From assembly GCA_050694015.1 (NCBI GenBank), contig JBOGWY010000165.1:1-7551 (forward strand): a stretch of DNA of 7,551 nt, read 5' to 3'. The DNA is from JBOGWY01 sp050694015. Lineage in GTDB: Bacteria > Actinomycetota > CADDZG01 > WHSQ01. Each line of letters starts with the position of its first letter. Position 1 is the stretch's first letter. The position numbers and the translations under genes were made by a program. Under the pieces are notes generated by a model that searched no databases, was not told the DNA's origin, and worked only from the letters and a program-made list of their open reading frames with translations. Shown here in pieces: positions 1-7,115 of the stretch.

Positions 1-75
1 CTGCCGAAGAGCGACCGTGCGCGCGAACACGCGCAGGAGTTGCTCGAGCTCGCTGCATCGGGAGCGGCGTCGTGA
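1..75 (+). CDS. recN: C-terminal end of an upstream gene, probably DNA repair ATPase RecN (partial)
   Basis: Frame 1 is open from the first base and gives 24 residues ending at a TGA (73-75). The tail is LPKSDRAREHAQELLELAAS followed by GAAS. A short charged helix ending in a HAxELL-type motif is what I recall at the C-terminus of actinobacterial RecN, the SMC-like ATPase of double-strand break repair. The next gene is steA-like, and in mycobacteria recN lies immediately before that gene, so context supports the call. The stop codon overlaps the steA start by four bases (GTGA). No catalytic motif lies inside the window, so the identification rests on a short tail plus synteny. Confidence 0.62.
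   Translation: MPKSDRAREHAQELLELAASGAAS
60..64 (+). promoter_or_regulatory. Ribosome binding site that fixes the steA start
   Basis: GGGAG lies 7 bases before the GTG at 72, which is good Shine-Dalgarno spacing. It supports the GTG at 72 over the in-frame ATG at 96, which has only a G-rich run in front of it. The site lies inside the recN tail, as expected for coupled genes. Confidence 0.6.
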
Positions 76-1262
76 GGCGACTGCGCCGGCGGGGCATGGC
101 TCCGGCTCCACCGGGGACGATCTCGGCGGTCGCGCGCGTCGACAAGCGCACGAAGGATCTCCTGCAGAGGTTGCAGCCGGGGGAGATCGCAGTGATCGAT
201 CACGCCGACATCGATCGGGTCGCCGCCGAGGGTCTGGTGCACCGGCAAGCCGCCGCGGTGATCAACGCGGCCCCGTCGTCGACCGGCCGTTACCCGAACC
301 TCGGCCCCTTGCTGCTGTGCTCGGCCGGGATACGCGTGATCGACGAGGCCGGCCCGGAGGTCATGAAGCTCAACGAAGGCACACATCTCATGATCGAGGA
401 GGGCCGCGTCCTGAAGATGAACGGGGCCGGTTCGATCGAGGTCGCGCGCGGCAAGGTTCTGACGATCGAAGGGGTCGAGAGGACGATCGACCGAGCGAAG
501 CAAACGATCTCGGCCGAGCTCGAGCGCTTCGCGGAGAACACGATCGGTTACATCAAGGACGAACGCGATGTCCTTCTCGAAGCCGTTCGGCTCCCCGAGG
601 TCGAGACCGACTTCCACGGCCGTCACGTCCTCATCGTTGTGCGTGGCTACGACTACAAGGAAGACCTCGCCGCCCTGCGCGCCTATATCCGCGAGGTGAA
701 CCCGATCCTGATCGGGGTGGATGGAGGGGCCGACGCGATCATGGACTTCGGTCTCAAGCCGGACATGGTCATCGGGGACATGGATTCGGTCACGACCGAG
801 GCCTTGTTGTCGGGCGCCGAGTTGGTCGTCCACGCGTACGAAGGAGGGCGAGCGCCCGGCCTCGAGCGGATCGACGCCTTGGGCCTTCCGGCCGTGCTCT
901 ACGAAGCGACGGGGACGTCGGAGGACATCGCCATGCTTCTGGCCTACGAGCGCGGGGCAGAACTGATCGTCGCGGTCGGCACGCATTCGAACCTCGTCGA
1001 GTTCATGGACAAGGGACGGAGAGGGATGGCGTCGACCTTCCTCGTGCGTCTCAGGGTGGGTCCGATCCTCGTCGACGCCAAAGGGGTCGGGCGCCTGTAC
1101 CGCGGGCGCGTTCGGCGATCCGACCTGGTGATGTTGATCGTCGCGACACTGGTGACGATGGCCATCATCGTGGCGATCTCGGAAGCCGTGCAACTCGACC
1201 TGAAACTGTTCTGGGAGTGGGTCCAGGATCAGTGGGCCGACCTGAGGCGAGCGATCTTCTGA
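72..1262 (+). CDS. steA: SteA-like septal/cell-separation protein with thiamin-pyrophosphokinase-like domain
   Basis: The product is 396 aa, close to mycobacterial Rv1697. Conserved-looking family stretches are HADIDRVAAEGLV (44-56) and the NAAPSSTGRYPNLGP block (65-79). A central Rossmann-like part carries GVDGGAD (215-221) and GDMDSV (235-240). These match the thiamin pyrophosphokinase fold and its GDxDS metal-binding motif. One membrane helix at about 352-372 is followed by a short Trp-rich tail. In Corynebacterium glutamicum, SteA works with SteB at the septum in the RipC-FtsEX cell-separation pathway; that role is transferred here by family and synteny. It should not be annotated as a thiamin biosynthetic enzyme, because the N-terminal domain and C-terminal anchor are absent from true kinases. 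The GTG start overlaps the upstream stop. The alternative start is ATG at 96. Confidence 0.88.
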   Translation: MRRLRRRGMAPAPPGTISAVARVDKRTKDLLQRLQPGEIAVIDHADIDRVAAEGLVHRQAAAVINAAPSSTGRYPNLGPLLLCSAGIRVIDEAGPEVMKLNEGTHLMIEEGRVLKMNGAGSIEVARGKVLTIEGVERTIDRAKQTISAELERFAENTIGYIKDERDVLLEAVRLPEVETDFHGRHVLIVVRGYDYKEDLAALRAYIREVNPILIGVDGGADAIMDFGLKPDMVIGDMDSVTTEALLSGAELVVHAYEGGRAPGLERIDALGLPAVLYEATGTSEDIAMLLAYERGAELIVAVGTHSNLVEFMDKGRRGMASTFLVRLRVGPILVDAKGVGRLYRGRVRRSDLVMLIVATLVTMAIIVAISEAVQLDLKLFWEWVQDQWADLRRAIF

Positions 1263-1263
1263 T

Positions 1264-1271
1264 GGAGAGGG
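1264..1271 (+). promoter_or_regulatory. Strong ribosome binding site of the steB-like gene
   Basis: GGAGAGGG fills most of the 13-base gap after the steA stop and ends 4 bases before the GTG at 1276. It is the best Shine-Dalgarno match in the window and confirms a GTG start just before the conserved IDFRYHL N-terminus. Confidence 0.7.
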
Positions 1272-1275
1272 ATAC

Positions 1276-2226
1276 GTGATCGACTTCCGTTATCACCTCA
1301 TCTCGATCATCGCCGTGTTCCTCGCGCTCGGGCTCGGGGTTCTGATGGGTTCGGTCGTCCTCGACGACCAGTTCGTCAAGCATCTCGAGAATCAGGTGGA
1401 CGCCTTCGACCAACGCAACGACGAGTTACAGGAACAGATCGATGCGCTCGAGGCACAGGTCGAGGCGTCCCAGGCCTATGCCGTGCAAAGCGCCCCGTGG
1501 CTCCTCGAGGATCAGCTGGAGGGACGCAGCGTCGTGGTCATCGAGCTGGAGGGGATCGACGGCGGGACCGTTTCGGAATTGAGATCGACCATCGAGGAGG
1601 CCGGCGGCGCGGTTCCCACGACGATCACCCTGACGGAGAGGTTCGCGCTCCCGGGTGAAGTAGAGCGGGACCAGCTCGCGCTCGCGATCGACTCGACCGC
1701 GTCGACGCCGCGCGACATCAGGATCGAGGCCGCGACGATGCTCGGCGATCGGATCAGTGCCGCCGCGGTGGAGGCGATAACGTCGAACCGGCCGCGATCG
1801 GACGCTCAACAGCGTCTTGGAACGTTGCTGCAGGATCTGCAGGACACGGAGTTCGTGGCCGTCGACGGGACCCCCGACGTGGCCGTGGTCCCATCGGGGG
1901 CCCTGTTCCTGTTCGTGGGCGGCACGGCGGAGGGTCCGGGCTACGACCCCGCGCCGATGTCGGTGGGGCTCGTGTCGGCGATGTCCGAACGTGGCTCACC
2001 GGTCCTCGCGGCAGAGCCGCTCGACAGTGACTGGGGGCTCGTAAGCGCGATCCGGGACGACGGCGAGGCGTCGGCTCGCGTGTCGACCGTCGATCAGGCC
2101 GGCGCGATCGAGGGCCGCATCGCGGTCGTGCTGGGGCTCCGCCAGCAGTTCGAAGGCACGACCGACCACTACGGGGTAGCCGAAGGTGCGACGAAGGTGA
2201 TCCCCGAGCCCTCGACCTCGGACTGA
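1276..2226 (+). CDS. steB: SteB/MctB-family membrane-anchored coiled-coil protein
   Basis: The product is 316 aa, about the length of M. tuberculosis Rv1698 (MctB). It opens with the family hallmark IDFRYHLISIIAVFLALGLG, which forms one membrane helix at roughly residues 8-28 ending in a GS. A coiled coil follows at about 33-66, with hydrophobic positions at L37, V41, F44, L51, I55, L58 and V62. The rest is predicted to be extracytoplasmic and has no further clear membrane segment. Databases call the family copper transporter because of the M. tuberculosis work, while in Corynebacterium the homologue is SteB, the partner of SteA at the septum. The adjacent steA and the single helix favour the septal role here. 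Leu51 is encoded by TTA (1426-1428), the only in-frame TTA I found. The stop overlaps the next start by one base (TGATG). Confidence 0.87.
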   Translation: MIDFRYHLISIIAVFLALGLGVLMGSVVLDDQFVKHLENQVDAFDQRNDELQEQIDALEAQVEASQAYAVQSAPWLLEDQLEGRSVVVIELEGIDGGTVSELRSTIEEAGGAVPTTITLTERFALPGEVERDQLALAIDSTASTPRDIRIEAATMLGDRISAAAVEAITSNRPRSDAQQRLGTLLQDLQDTEFVAVDGTPDVAVVPSGALFLFVGGTAEGPGYDPAPMSVGLVSAMSERGSPVLAAEPLDSDWGLVSAIRDDGEASARVSTVDQAGAIEGRIAVVLGLRQQFEGTTDHYGVAEGATKVIPEPSTSD

Positions 2227-3833
2227 TGGCGGCGCCGGCCGCGGACGTGTCTCTGGCCCGAGGGGCCGCTATAACCACGGTCGCGACGGCCGTGTCGCGC
2301 GTCACCGGATTCGTGCGCGTGGTCGTGGTAGCGGGGGCGATGGGGACGACGTTCCTCGCCAACACGTACCAGACCGCGAACACGGCCCCCAACGTCGTTT
2401 TCGAGCTGGTGGCCGCCGGCGTGCTCACCTCGATCTTCGTTCCGACCTTCGTCGAGTACCTCGTGAAGGGCCAGGAGGAGGAGGGATGGCGCGCCGCCAA
2501 CGCGCTGGCCTCGGTCGCCCTCGTGGGATTGGTGGCCCTCTCGCTGATCGTGGCGTTGCTGGCGGATCCGATCATGAGGCTGCTGACGCTGGGGGTCGAA
2601 GGTGACCGGCTGCGTGCTCGCGAGGTTGCGCTGGGGGCGACGTTCCTGCGTCTCTTCGCGCCGCAGATCGCGTTCTACGGGATCGGGATGATCATGACCG
2701 GCGCGCTTCACGCGTTCCGCCGTTTCGCACTGCCGGCGGTCGCGCCGATCTTCAACAACGTCGTCGTGATCGGGGTGTACGTCACGTACGCGTTCATGCG
2801 CGGCGACAGGCCCCCGACCACGCGGACCATCACCGACGCGGAGACGTGGGTGCTCGGGGCCGGGACGACCCTGGGCGTGATCGCGATGACCCTGTGTCTC
2901 GTCCCGCAGCTCGCCAAGCTGGGATGGCGCTTCAGGTTCGACTTCCGCCCGTCCCATCCCGCGGTGCGCAAAGGGGCGCGGCTCGGCGTGTGGGCGCTCG
3001 GCTACGCGGGCGGCTACCAGGCCGGTCTCATCGTCGTGCTGATGCTCGCCAACCGGATCCAGGGTGGGGTCGCTGCGTACCAGTGGGCGTACACGTTCTT
3101 CTACCTGCCCCACGCGCTGTTCGGCGTGCCGATCTTCAACGTCTTGTTCACGGCGATGTCGGAGCATGTCGCGAAACGAGAGATCGGGGAGTTGGCCGGG
3201 CGGCTGCGCGACGGACTCGCGATGCTCGGCTTCATCCTGCTACCAGTGGGCGCGACGCTCGTCGCGGTGGGGGAGCCGCTCGCGGACGTGACCCTCCGGT
3301 ACGGGGTGATGACCGACGCCGGTGCCGATCTTGTGAGCCGTGTGATCCGGATGTTCGCCATCGGTCTGCCGACTTACTCGTGCTTCCTCGTGTTCACGCG
3401 CGCCTTCTACGCGTTGGGGGATACGAAGACGCCCGCGCTTGTCAACGCGGCGACGGTCGCGGCGGCAAGCACCCTCGGGGCGTTGTTCTTCTTCGTGCTT
3501 CCCGAGGGCTGGGAGGTCGCCGGGCTCGCGCTCGGACACTCGGCGGGCTTCCTGTTCGGAACCGTCGTCCTCGGCCGGCGGCTGTCGCGCCGCGTCGGAT
3601 CCCTCGGCGGAGCGGAGCTGCGTCGCCCCCTCGCGCGCGCGACGGTGCTGTCGGCGGTCGCGTTCGCCGTGATGTGGGGCGTGGAGACCGCGCTCCCGGA
3701 TGGCTCCAACCCCGTCGAGCTCTTGTCGCTCGTCATCACGGCTCTCGCCGGAGGGATCGTGTACATCGCGGGCATGGCTCTGGCGAAGTCACCCGAGCTG
3801 GCCCGCGTGCGCTCTCTGGCGCGGAAACGCTGA
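2226..3833 (+). CDS. murJ: Lipid II flippase MurJ (MviN/MVF family)
   Basis: The product is a 535 aa, highly hydrophobic protein of normal MurJ length, with room for the 14 helices of the family. It moves lipid-linked peptidoglycan precursor across the membrane. Diagnostic stretches are SRVTGFVR (24-31), TANTAPN (50-56) followed by FELVAAGVLTSIFVP (59-73), the PQIAFYG segment and AVAPIFNN. Arg25 and Arg31 align with E. coli Arg18 and Arg24. Other charged positions differ: E. coli D39 aligns with Asn46, R52 and R53 with Phe59 and Glu60, and E57 with Ala64. As I recall it, mycobacterial MviN has the same FELV-type sequence, so this is probably lineage-typical. It lacks the long C-terminal pseudokinase extension of mycobacterial MviN. 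The ATG shares one base with the steB stop, and no clear Shine-Dalgarno is present, suggesting translational coupling. A role as a paralogous flippase for another lipid-linked glycan is possible. Confidence 0.88.
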   Translation: MAAPAADVSLARGAAITTVATAVSRVTGFVRVVVVAGAMGTTFLANTYQTANTAPNVVFELVAAGVLTSIFVPTFVEYLVKGQEEEGWRAANALASVALVGLVALSLIVALLADPIMRLLTLGVEGDRLRAREVALGATFLRLFAPQIAFYGIGMIMTGALHAFRRFALPAVAPIFNNVVVIGVYVTYAFMRGDRPPTTRTITDAETWVLGAGTTLGVIAMTLCLVPQLAKLGWRFRFDFRPSHPAVRKGARLGVWALGYAGGYQAGLIVVLMLANRIQGGVAAYQWAYTFFYLPHALFGVPIFNVLFTAMSEHVAKREIGELAGRLRDGLAMLGFILLPVGATLVAVGEPLADVTLRYGVMTDAGADLVSRVIRMFAIGLPTYSCFLVFTRAFYALGDTKTPALVNAATVAAASTLGALFFFVLPEGWEVAGLALGHSAGFLFGTVVLGRRLSRRVGSLGGAELRRPLARATVLSAVAFAVMWGVETALPDGSNPVELLSLVITALAGGIVYIAGMALAKSPELARVRSLARKR

Positions 3834-4945
3834 TGGCCGTCCGCGTCCTGCAGGTCCTTGGTCGCTCCGCGGGCGGCATCGCGCGGCACGTCGCCCACCT
3901 CGTGGACGCGCTGGACGGAGACGAGGACCTCACTCTCGACGTTGCCGGGCCGGACGACCTTCCGATCGTGATGCCGAAGCCGATCATCGATCTGCGGATC
4001 CCCGACGGTCCCCTCGGGCACCGCCGCGCGATCGCGCGCCTGCGCGTCGTCGTCACGGACGGCAACTACGACGTCGTCCACGCCCACGGGCTCCGCGCCG
4101 GTATCGACGCGGGGATCGCGGCGCGCCGCGGCCCGGCCACCGTCGCCACCACGGTCCACAACCTCGTGCAGCCGGAGATCGCCGGGCGTCTCCGGGCCGT
4201 GGCCTACCGGCGCGCGGAGTCGACCGTCGTGCGGGTCAGCGATCACGTCTTCACGGTTTCCGAACAGATCGCGCAACATCTTCGGGGATCGGTCCGGGAC
4301 GCTTCGGCGATGAGCAAGATCGAGACCCTCCACCTGGGCGTCGGCGAGGCCCCTCGGACGCGTCTGGATCGGCGCTCCGCACGCGCGTCTGTAGGGATCG
4401 AAGCGTCGGCCCCCCTCGTCGTCACGGCGTCCCGGTTGTCCCCGCAGAAAGCCGTACACGTGTTGCTGGACGCGGTGGCCTTGCTCCGGTCCGACGTCAT
4501 GCTCGTCGTCGCCGGCGAGGGGCCGTTGGAGGCCGAGCTCAACGACCGCGCCGCGTCGCTCGGGATCTCCGAACGCGTCCGCTTCACCGGGTTCCGAGCC
4601 GACGTCGCCGACCTGATCGCGGCGGCCGATGTCTTCTGCCTGTCGTCGATCTGGGAGGGGGTCCCGCTGTCGGCCCAGGAAGCGATCCTGCTCGGCGTCC
4701 CGGTCGTGGCAACCGACGTGGGCGGCATGAACGAGCTGATCACCGACGGCGTCTCGGGACGCCTCGTCCCGCGCGACGACCCGGCAGCGCTCGCGGCCGC
4801 CCTGCGTGAGGTCCTGGACTCGCCGTCGGTGCGCTCGAGTCATGCCGAGAAAGCCCGCCGCGACCTCGATAGCAACTTCTCGACCGAAGCCATGCTCGAG
4901 AGGTTGGCCGACTTCTACCGACATGTTGCGGCTGCTCGCGGCTAG
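3833..4945 (+). CDS. GT4-family (GT-B fold) glycosyltransferase
   Basis: The product is 370 aa, typical for soluble GT4 enzymes, with no membrane helix. The N-terminal half has a GGIARHV loop (14-20), as in many acceptor-binding GT-B domains. The C-terminal half has SRLSPQKAVHVLLDAV from residue 200, with Arg201 and Lys206 in the positions that bind donor phosphates, and an E-x7-E motif (Glu275 to Glu283, in EGVPLSAQEA). VVATDVGGMNELI follows, the usual donor-site loop. It should transfer a nucleotide-activated sugar with retention, on the cytoplasmic face, but donor and acceptor cannot be read from sequence. A lipid-linked acceptor is inferred from the neighbouring murJ and MraY/WecA-like genes. 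I chose the ATG that overlaps the murJ stop (TGATG); the open frame further upstream lies inside murJ. Its 3' end overlaps the next gene by 23 bases. Confidence 0.88.
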   Translation: MAVRVLQVLGRSAGGIARHVAHLVDALDGDEDLTLDVAGPDDLPIVMPKPIIDLRIPDGPLGHRRAIARLRVVVTDGNYDVVHAHGLRAGIDAGIAARRGPATVATTVHNLVQPEIAGRLRAVAYRRAESTVVRVSDHVFTVSEQIAQHLRGSVRDASAMSKIETLHLGVGEAPRTRLDRRSARASVGIEASAPLVVTASRLSPQKAVHVLLDAVALLRSDVMLVVAGEGPLEAELNDRAASLGISERVRFTGFRADVADLIAAADVFCLSSIWEGVPLSAQEAILLGVPVVATDVGGMNELITDGVSGRLVPRDDPAALAAALREVLDSPSVRSSHAEKARRDLDSNFSTEAMLERLADFYRHVAAARG

Positions 4946-7115
4946 CGCTGCGGTGGCGGTCGCGCTGCTCGGTGCGGCGGCCCCCGCGCACGCGCAGTCC
5001 GCGGATTGCTCCCGGGTCGCGATCGTCACGCTGCCCGGTGTCACGTGGGCGGACGTGCAGCGGTCCGAGCTCGGCAACATCGATTCGCTCGCGGCCTCCG
5101 GCGCGATCGGGTCGCTGAGCGTCCGGACGGTGAGTTCTCAGACGACCTACGCGTCGGGCTTCACGACTATCGGCGCGGGGACACGGATGGACGGCGGGGA
5201 TTCGACGGGCGGCGTGATCGACGAGGGGGCACCGGACGAGCTCCTGCGCGCGGATATCCGGATGGCGGGCCTCGACGAGATCGAGACCCTCGCCGAAGAG
5301 GCCGGCTACGAAGCGGTCCCCGGCGCTCTCACCGCGGCCCTCGACGGCATCGCTCCGGTCGCGGCCGTCGGAACGGCCGACCCGGGCATACCGCCTCCGG
5401 TCCCGCTCGGGTTCGGACGCTGGGCACATCTCGCCGCGATGGATCCGGACGGCATCGTGGCGCGGGGGACCGACGAGACCGTGCTGCGGGTCGACATGGA
5501 TGCTCCGTACGGGGTGCGCACCGATCGGGACACGCTGGTGCGCGCGATGGAGCAGGCGTTGGGTCCCGAGTGCGGGGTCACCATCATCGATCACGGCGAC
5601 GTGCTGCGCGCCGATCAGGCGTCTGCGGTCGCGGGCGAGCCGGTGCCGCAGCGCGACGCCGCGCTCGAGGCCACCGATGACATCGTGGGCAGGGTCGTCG
5701 ATCTGATCGATCCCGAGCGCGATCTGGTGCTGGTCCTGTCGCCGACCTCACCGGGCTGGGATCCGGAGACACACCTCGGTGTGATGATCGCGTCGGGGCC
5801 GGGCTTCCCCGCGGGATCGAGCGTCGTGTCCGGCTCGACGCGCGCCGACGGCATCGTGACCCTGCCCGACGTTGCACCCACCGTCCTGGCGCATCTGGGT
5901 GTCGATCGTCCCGCCTCGATGCTCGGAACCGCGATCTCAGCGGTGCCGTGGAACGGAAGCGATCGGATCGCGGCCGCGATCGAACTCGACGAAGAGGCGG
6001 TCTATTCGCACGGTATCCAGGCCGACATCGCTACCGGCTTCGTGATCGTGCAGGTGCTGATCTACATACTGATCATCGTCCTGCTGCTCCGCACGGAACG
6101 GGAGGGTTTGGTCGAACGCCCACGGCTCCGACGCCGGCTCGAGCTCGGGGCCCTGTCGGTCGTCGCGTTCCCGCTGGCGAGCTATCTCGCCTCGCCGTTG
6201 AGCGCACACGAGATCGGACTCACATGGTTGGTCGTCGCGTTGGTCGCGATCGTCGCCGCGCTGGTCACGGTGGTGTCGATCTTGATCAGTGTGCCGCTCT
6301 ACCGGCTGGCGGCGCTCGCGGCGGCCACACTGGCGGTGATGACCGTCGACCTCGCGTTCGGGGGGCCGCTGCAATTCATGGCGGTGTTCGGGAACGACCC
6401 GATCAACGCCGGGCGCTTCGCGGGACTCGGAAACATCGCGTTCGCGATCTTCGGAACGTGCAGCGTGTTGACGGCATCGATCCTGTTCCACCGGTGGCCC
6501 GACAAGAATGGCGTCCTCGTCGGCGTCGCGTTGCTCTTCGTCGTCACGGTCATCGCCGACGGCGCACCCCAGCTGGGCAGCGACGTCGGTGGCGTGCTTG
6601 CCCTCGTTCCGGCCCTCGTCGTCACGTTCCTGCTGCTGGCCGGAAAGCGACCCTCGTGGCGGATCGTCGCGTTCAGCGTCCTCGCCGCCCTGGTGGCGCT
6701 GGGACTCTTCCTCGCACTCGACCTCGCCAGGCCCTCCGAGGAGCAGACCCATCTCGGACGCTTCTTCTCGGATGTGCGGGCGCGCGGCGTCGGTGTCTTC
6801 CTCGACACGATCGAGCGCAAGGCACGCACCAACCTGCGGATCTTCGGCTCGACGATCTGGACCTACCTCGTGCCGCCGGCCCTTGCGTTGATCGCATACC
6901 TGCTGTTGCGACCGAGCGGGCGCTGGCACACACTCGCGGTCGCTTACCCGCGTCTGAGGGCGGGGTTGATCGGGGGACTTCTCCTCGGGGTGCTCGGGTT
7001 CGCGGTGAACGACTCGGGCATCGTCGTGCCGGCGATGGTGCTGTCCTTCCTCGTCCCGATGGCGCTGTTGATCCACCTCTCGATAGACGAGTCGATGCGG
7101 AGTGGGACCGGATGA
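4923..7115 (+). CDS. Secreted alkaline-phosphatase-like domain fused to a polytopic membrane domain, function unknown
   Basis: The product is 730 aa. Residues 1-24 form a signal peptide ending in AHA. Residues 30 to about 350 resemble the alkaline phosphatase superfamily: an opening strand VAIVTLPGV (32-40), TTYASGFTTIGAG (74-86) where the nucleophile region would be, and DVAPTVLAHLGVDRPASMLG (316-335), the typical closing motif. Metal ligands look lost: Pro38 sits where Asp is expected, and SPTS (273-276) replaces the usual SDHG, although His284 may be kept. About eleven membrane helices follow (near 372, 408, 434, 462, 504, 530, 557, 580, 646, 681 and 700). Arg-rich loops such as 394-405 are predicted inside. 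GRFAGLGN (497-504), PQLGSDVGG (549-557), THLGR (609-613) and NDSG (696-699) all fall outside. A polymerase, ligase or transporter for envelope glycans is possible. ATG 4923 is chosen because it yields the signal peptide; GTG 4953 is the alternative, and neither has a good ribosome site. Confidence 0.72.
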   Translation: MLRLLAASAAVAVALLGAAAPAHAQSADCSRVAIVTLPGVTWADVQRSELGNIDSLAASGAIGSLSVRTVSSQTTYASGFTTIGAGTRMDGGDSTGGVIDEGAPDELLRADIRMAGLDEIETLAEEAGYEAVPGALTAALDGIAPVAAVGTADPGIPPPVPLGFGRWAHLAAMDPDGIVARGTDETVLRVDMDAPYGVRTDRDTLVRAMEQALGPECGVTIIDHGDVLRADQASAVAGEPVPQRDAALEATDDIVGRVVDLIDPERDLVLVLSPTSPGWDPETHLGVMIASGPGFPAGSSVVSGSTRADGIVTLPDVAPTVLAHLGVDRPASMLGTAISAVPWNGSDRIAAAIELDEEAVYSHGIQADIATGFVIVQVLIYILIIVLLLRTEREGLVERPRLRRRLELGALSVVAFPLASYLASPLSAHEIGLTWLVVALVAIVAALVTVVSILISVPLYRLAALAAATLAVMTVDLAFGGPLQFMAVFGNDPINAGRFAGLGNIAFAIFGTCSVLTASILFHRWPDKNGVLVGVALLFVVTVIADGAPQLGSDVGGVLALVPALVVTFLLLAGKRPSWRIVAFSVLAALVALGLFLALDLARPSEEQTHLGRFFSDVRARGVGVFLDTIERKARTNLRIFGSTIWTYLVPPALALIAYLLLRPSGRWHTLAVAYPRLRAGLIGGLLLGVLGFAVNDSGIVVPAMVLSFLVPMALLIHLSIDESMRSGTG
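7099..7102 (+). promoter_or_regulatory. Ribosome binding site of the MraY/WecA-like gene
   Basis: GGAG lies 9 bases before the ATG at 7112, inside the end of the preceding gene. It supports that start even though the two genes overlap by four bases (ATGA). Confidence 0.5.

Noticed and set aside
714..791. Annotation of the steA-like gene as thiamin pyrophosphokinase
   Set aside because: The motif is present, but length, N-terminal domain, C-terminal anchor and the steB neighbour fit SteA, not a thiamin enzyme.
1263..1275. The only intergenic gap, considered as a possible promoter or terminator
   Set aside because: Thirteen bases are filled by a ribosome binding site; no room for a promoter or hairpin.
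17..1279. Plus-strand open frame of 420 codons overlapping steA
   Set aside because: It is a frame-shifted shadow: Arg/Gly-rich with no motif, while the steA frame carries conserved blocks and a good ribosome site.
2169..3167. Minus-strand open frame of 332 codons opposite murJ
   Set aside because: Highly charged repetitive composition; murJ in the opposite strand is unambiguous.
2846..3832. Upstream extension of the glycosyltransferase frame into murJ
   Set aside because: The extension is Arg-rich shadow sequence; the GT4 domain begins exactly at ATG 3833, which overlaps the murJ stop.
3407..5080. Long minus-strand open frame of 557 codons, opposite murJ and the glycosyltransferase
   Set aside because: The plus-strand genes beneath it have clear family motifs; the antisense product is Arg/Asp/His-rich low-complexity sequence typical of high-GC shadow frames.
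5701..5730. Cluster of GATC-containing repeats that might be an operator
   Set aside because: It lies inside the phosphatase-like coding frame and is explained by Asp/Leu/Ile codons plus the window-wide GATC excess.
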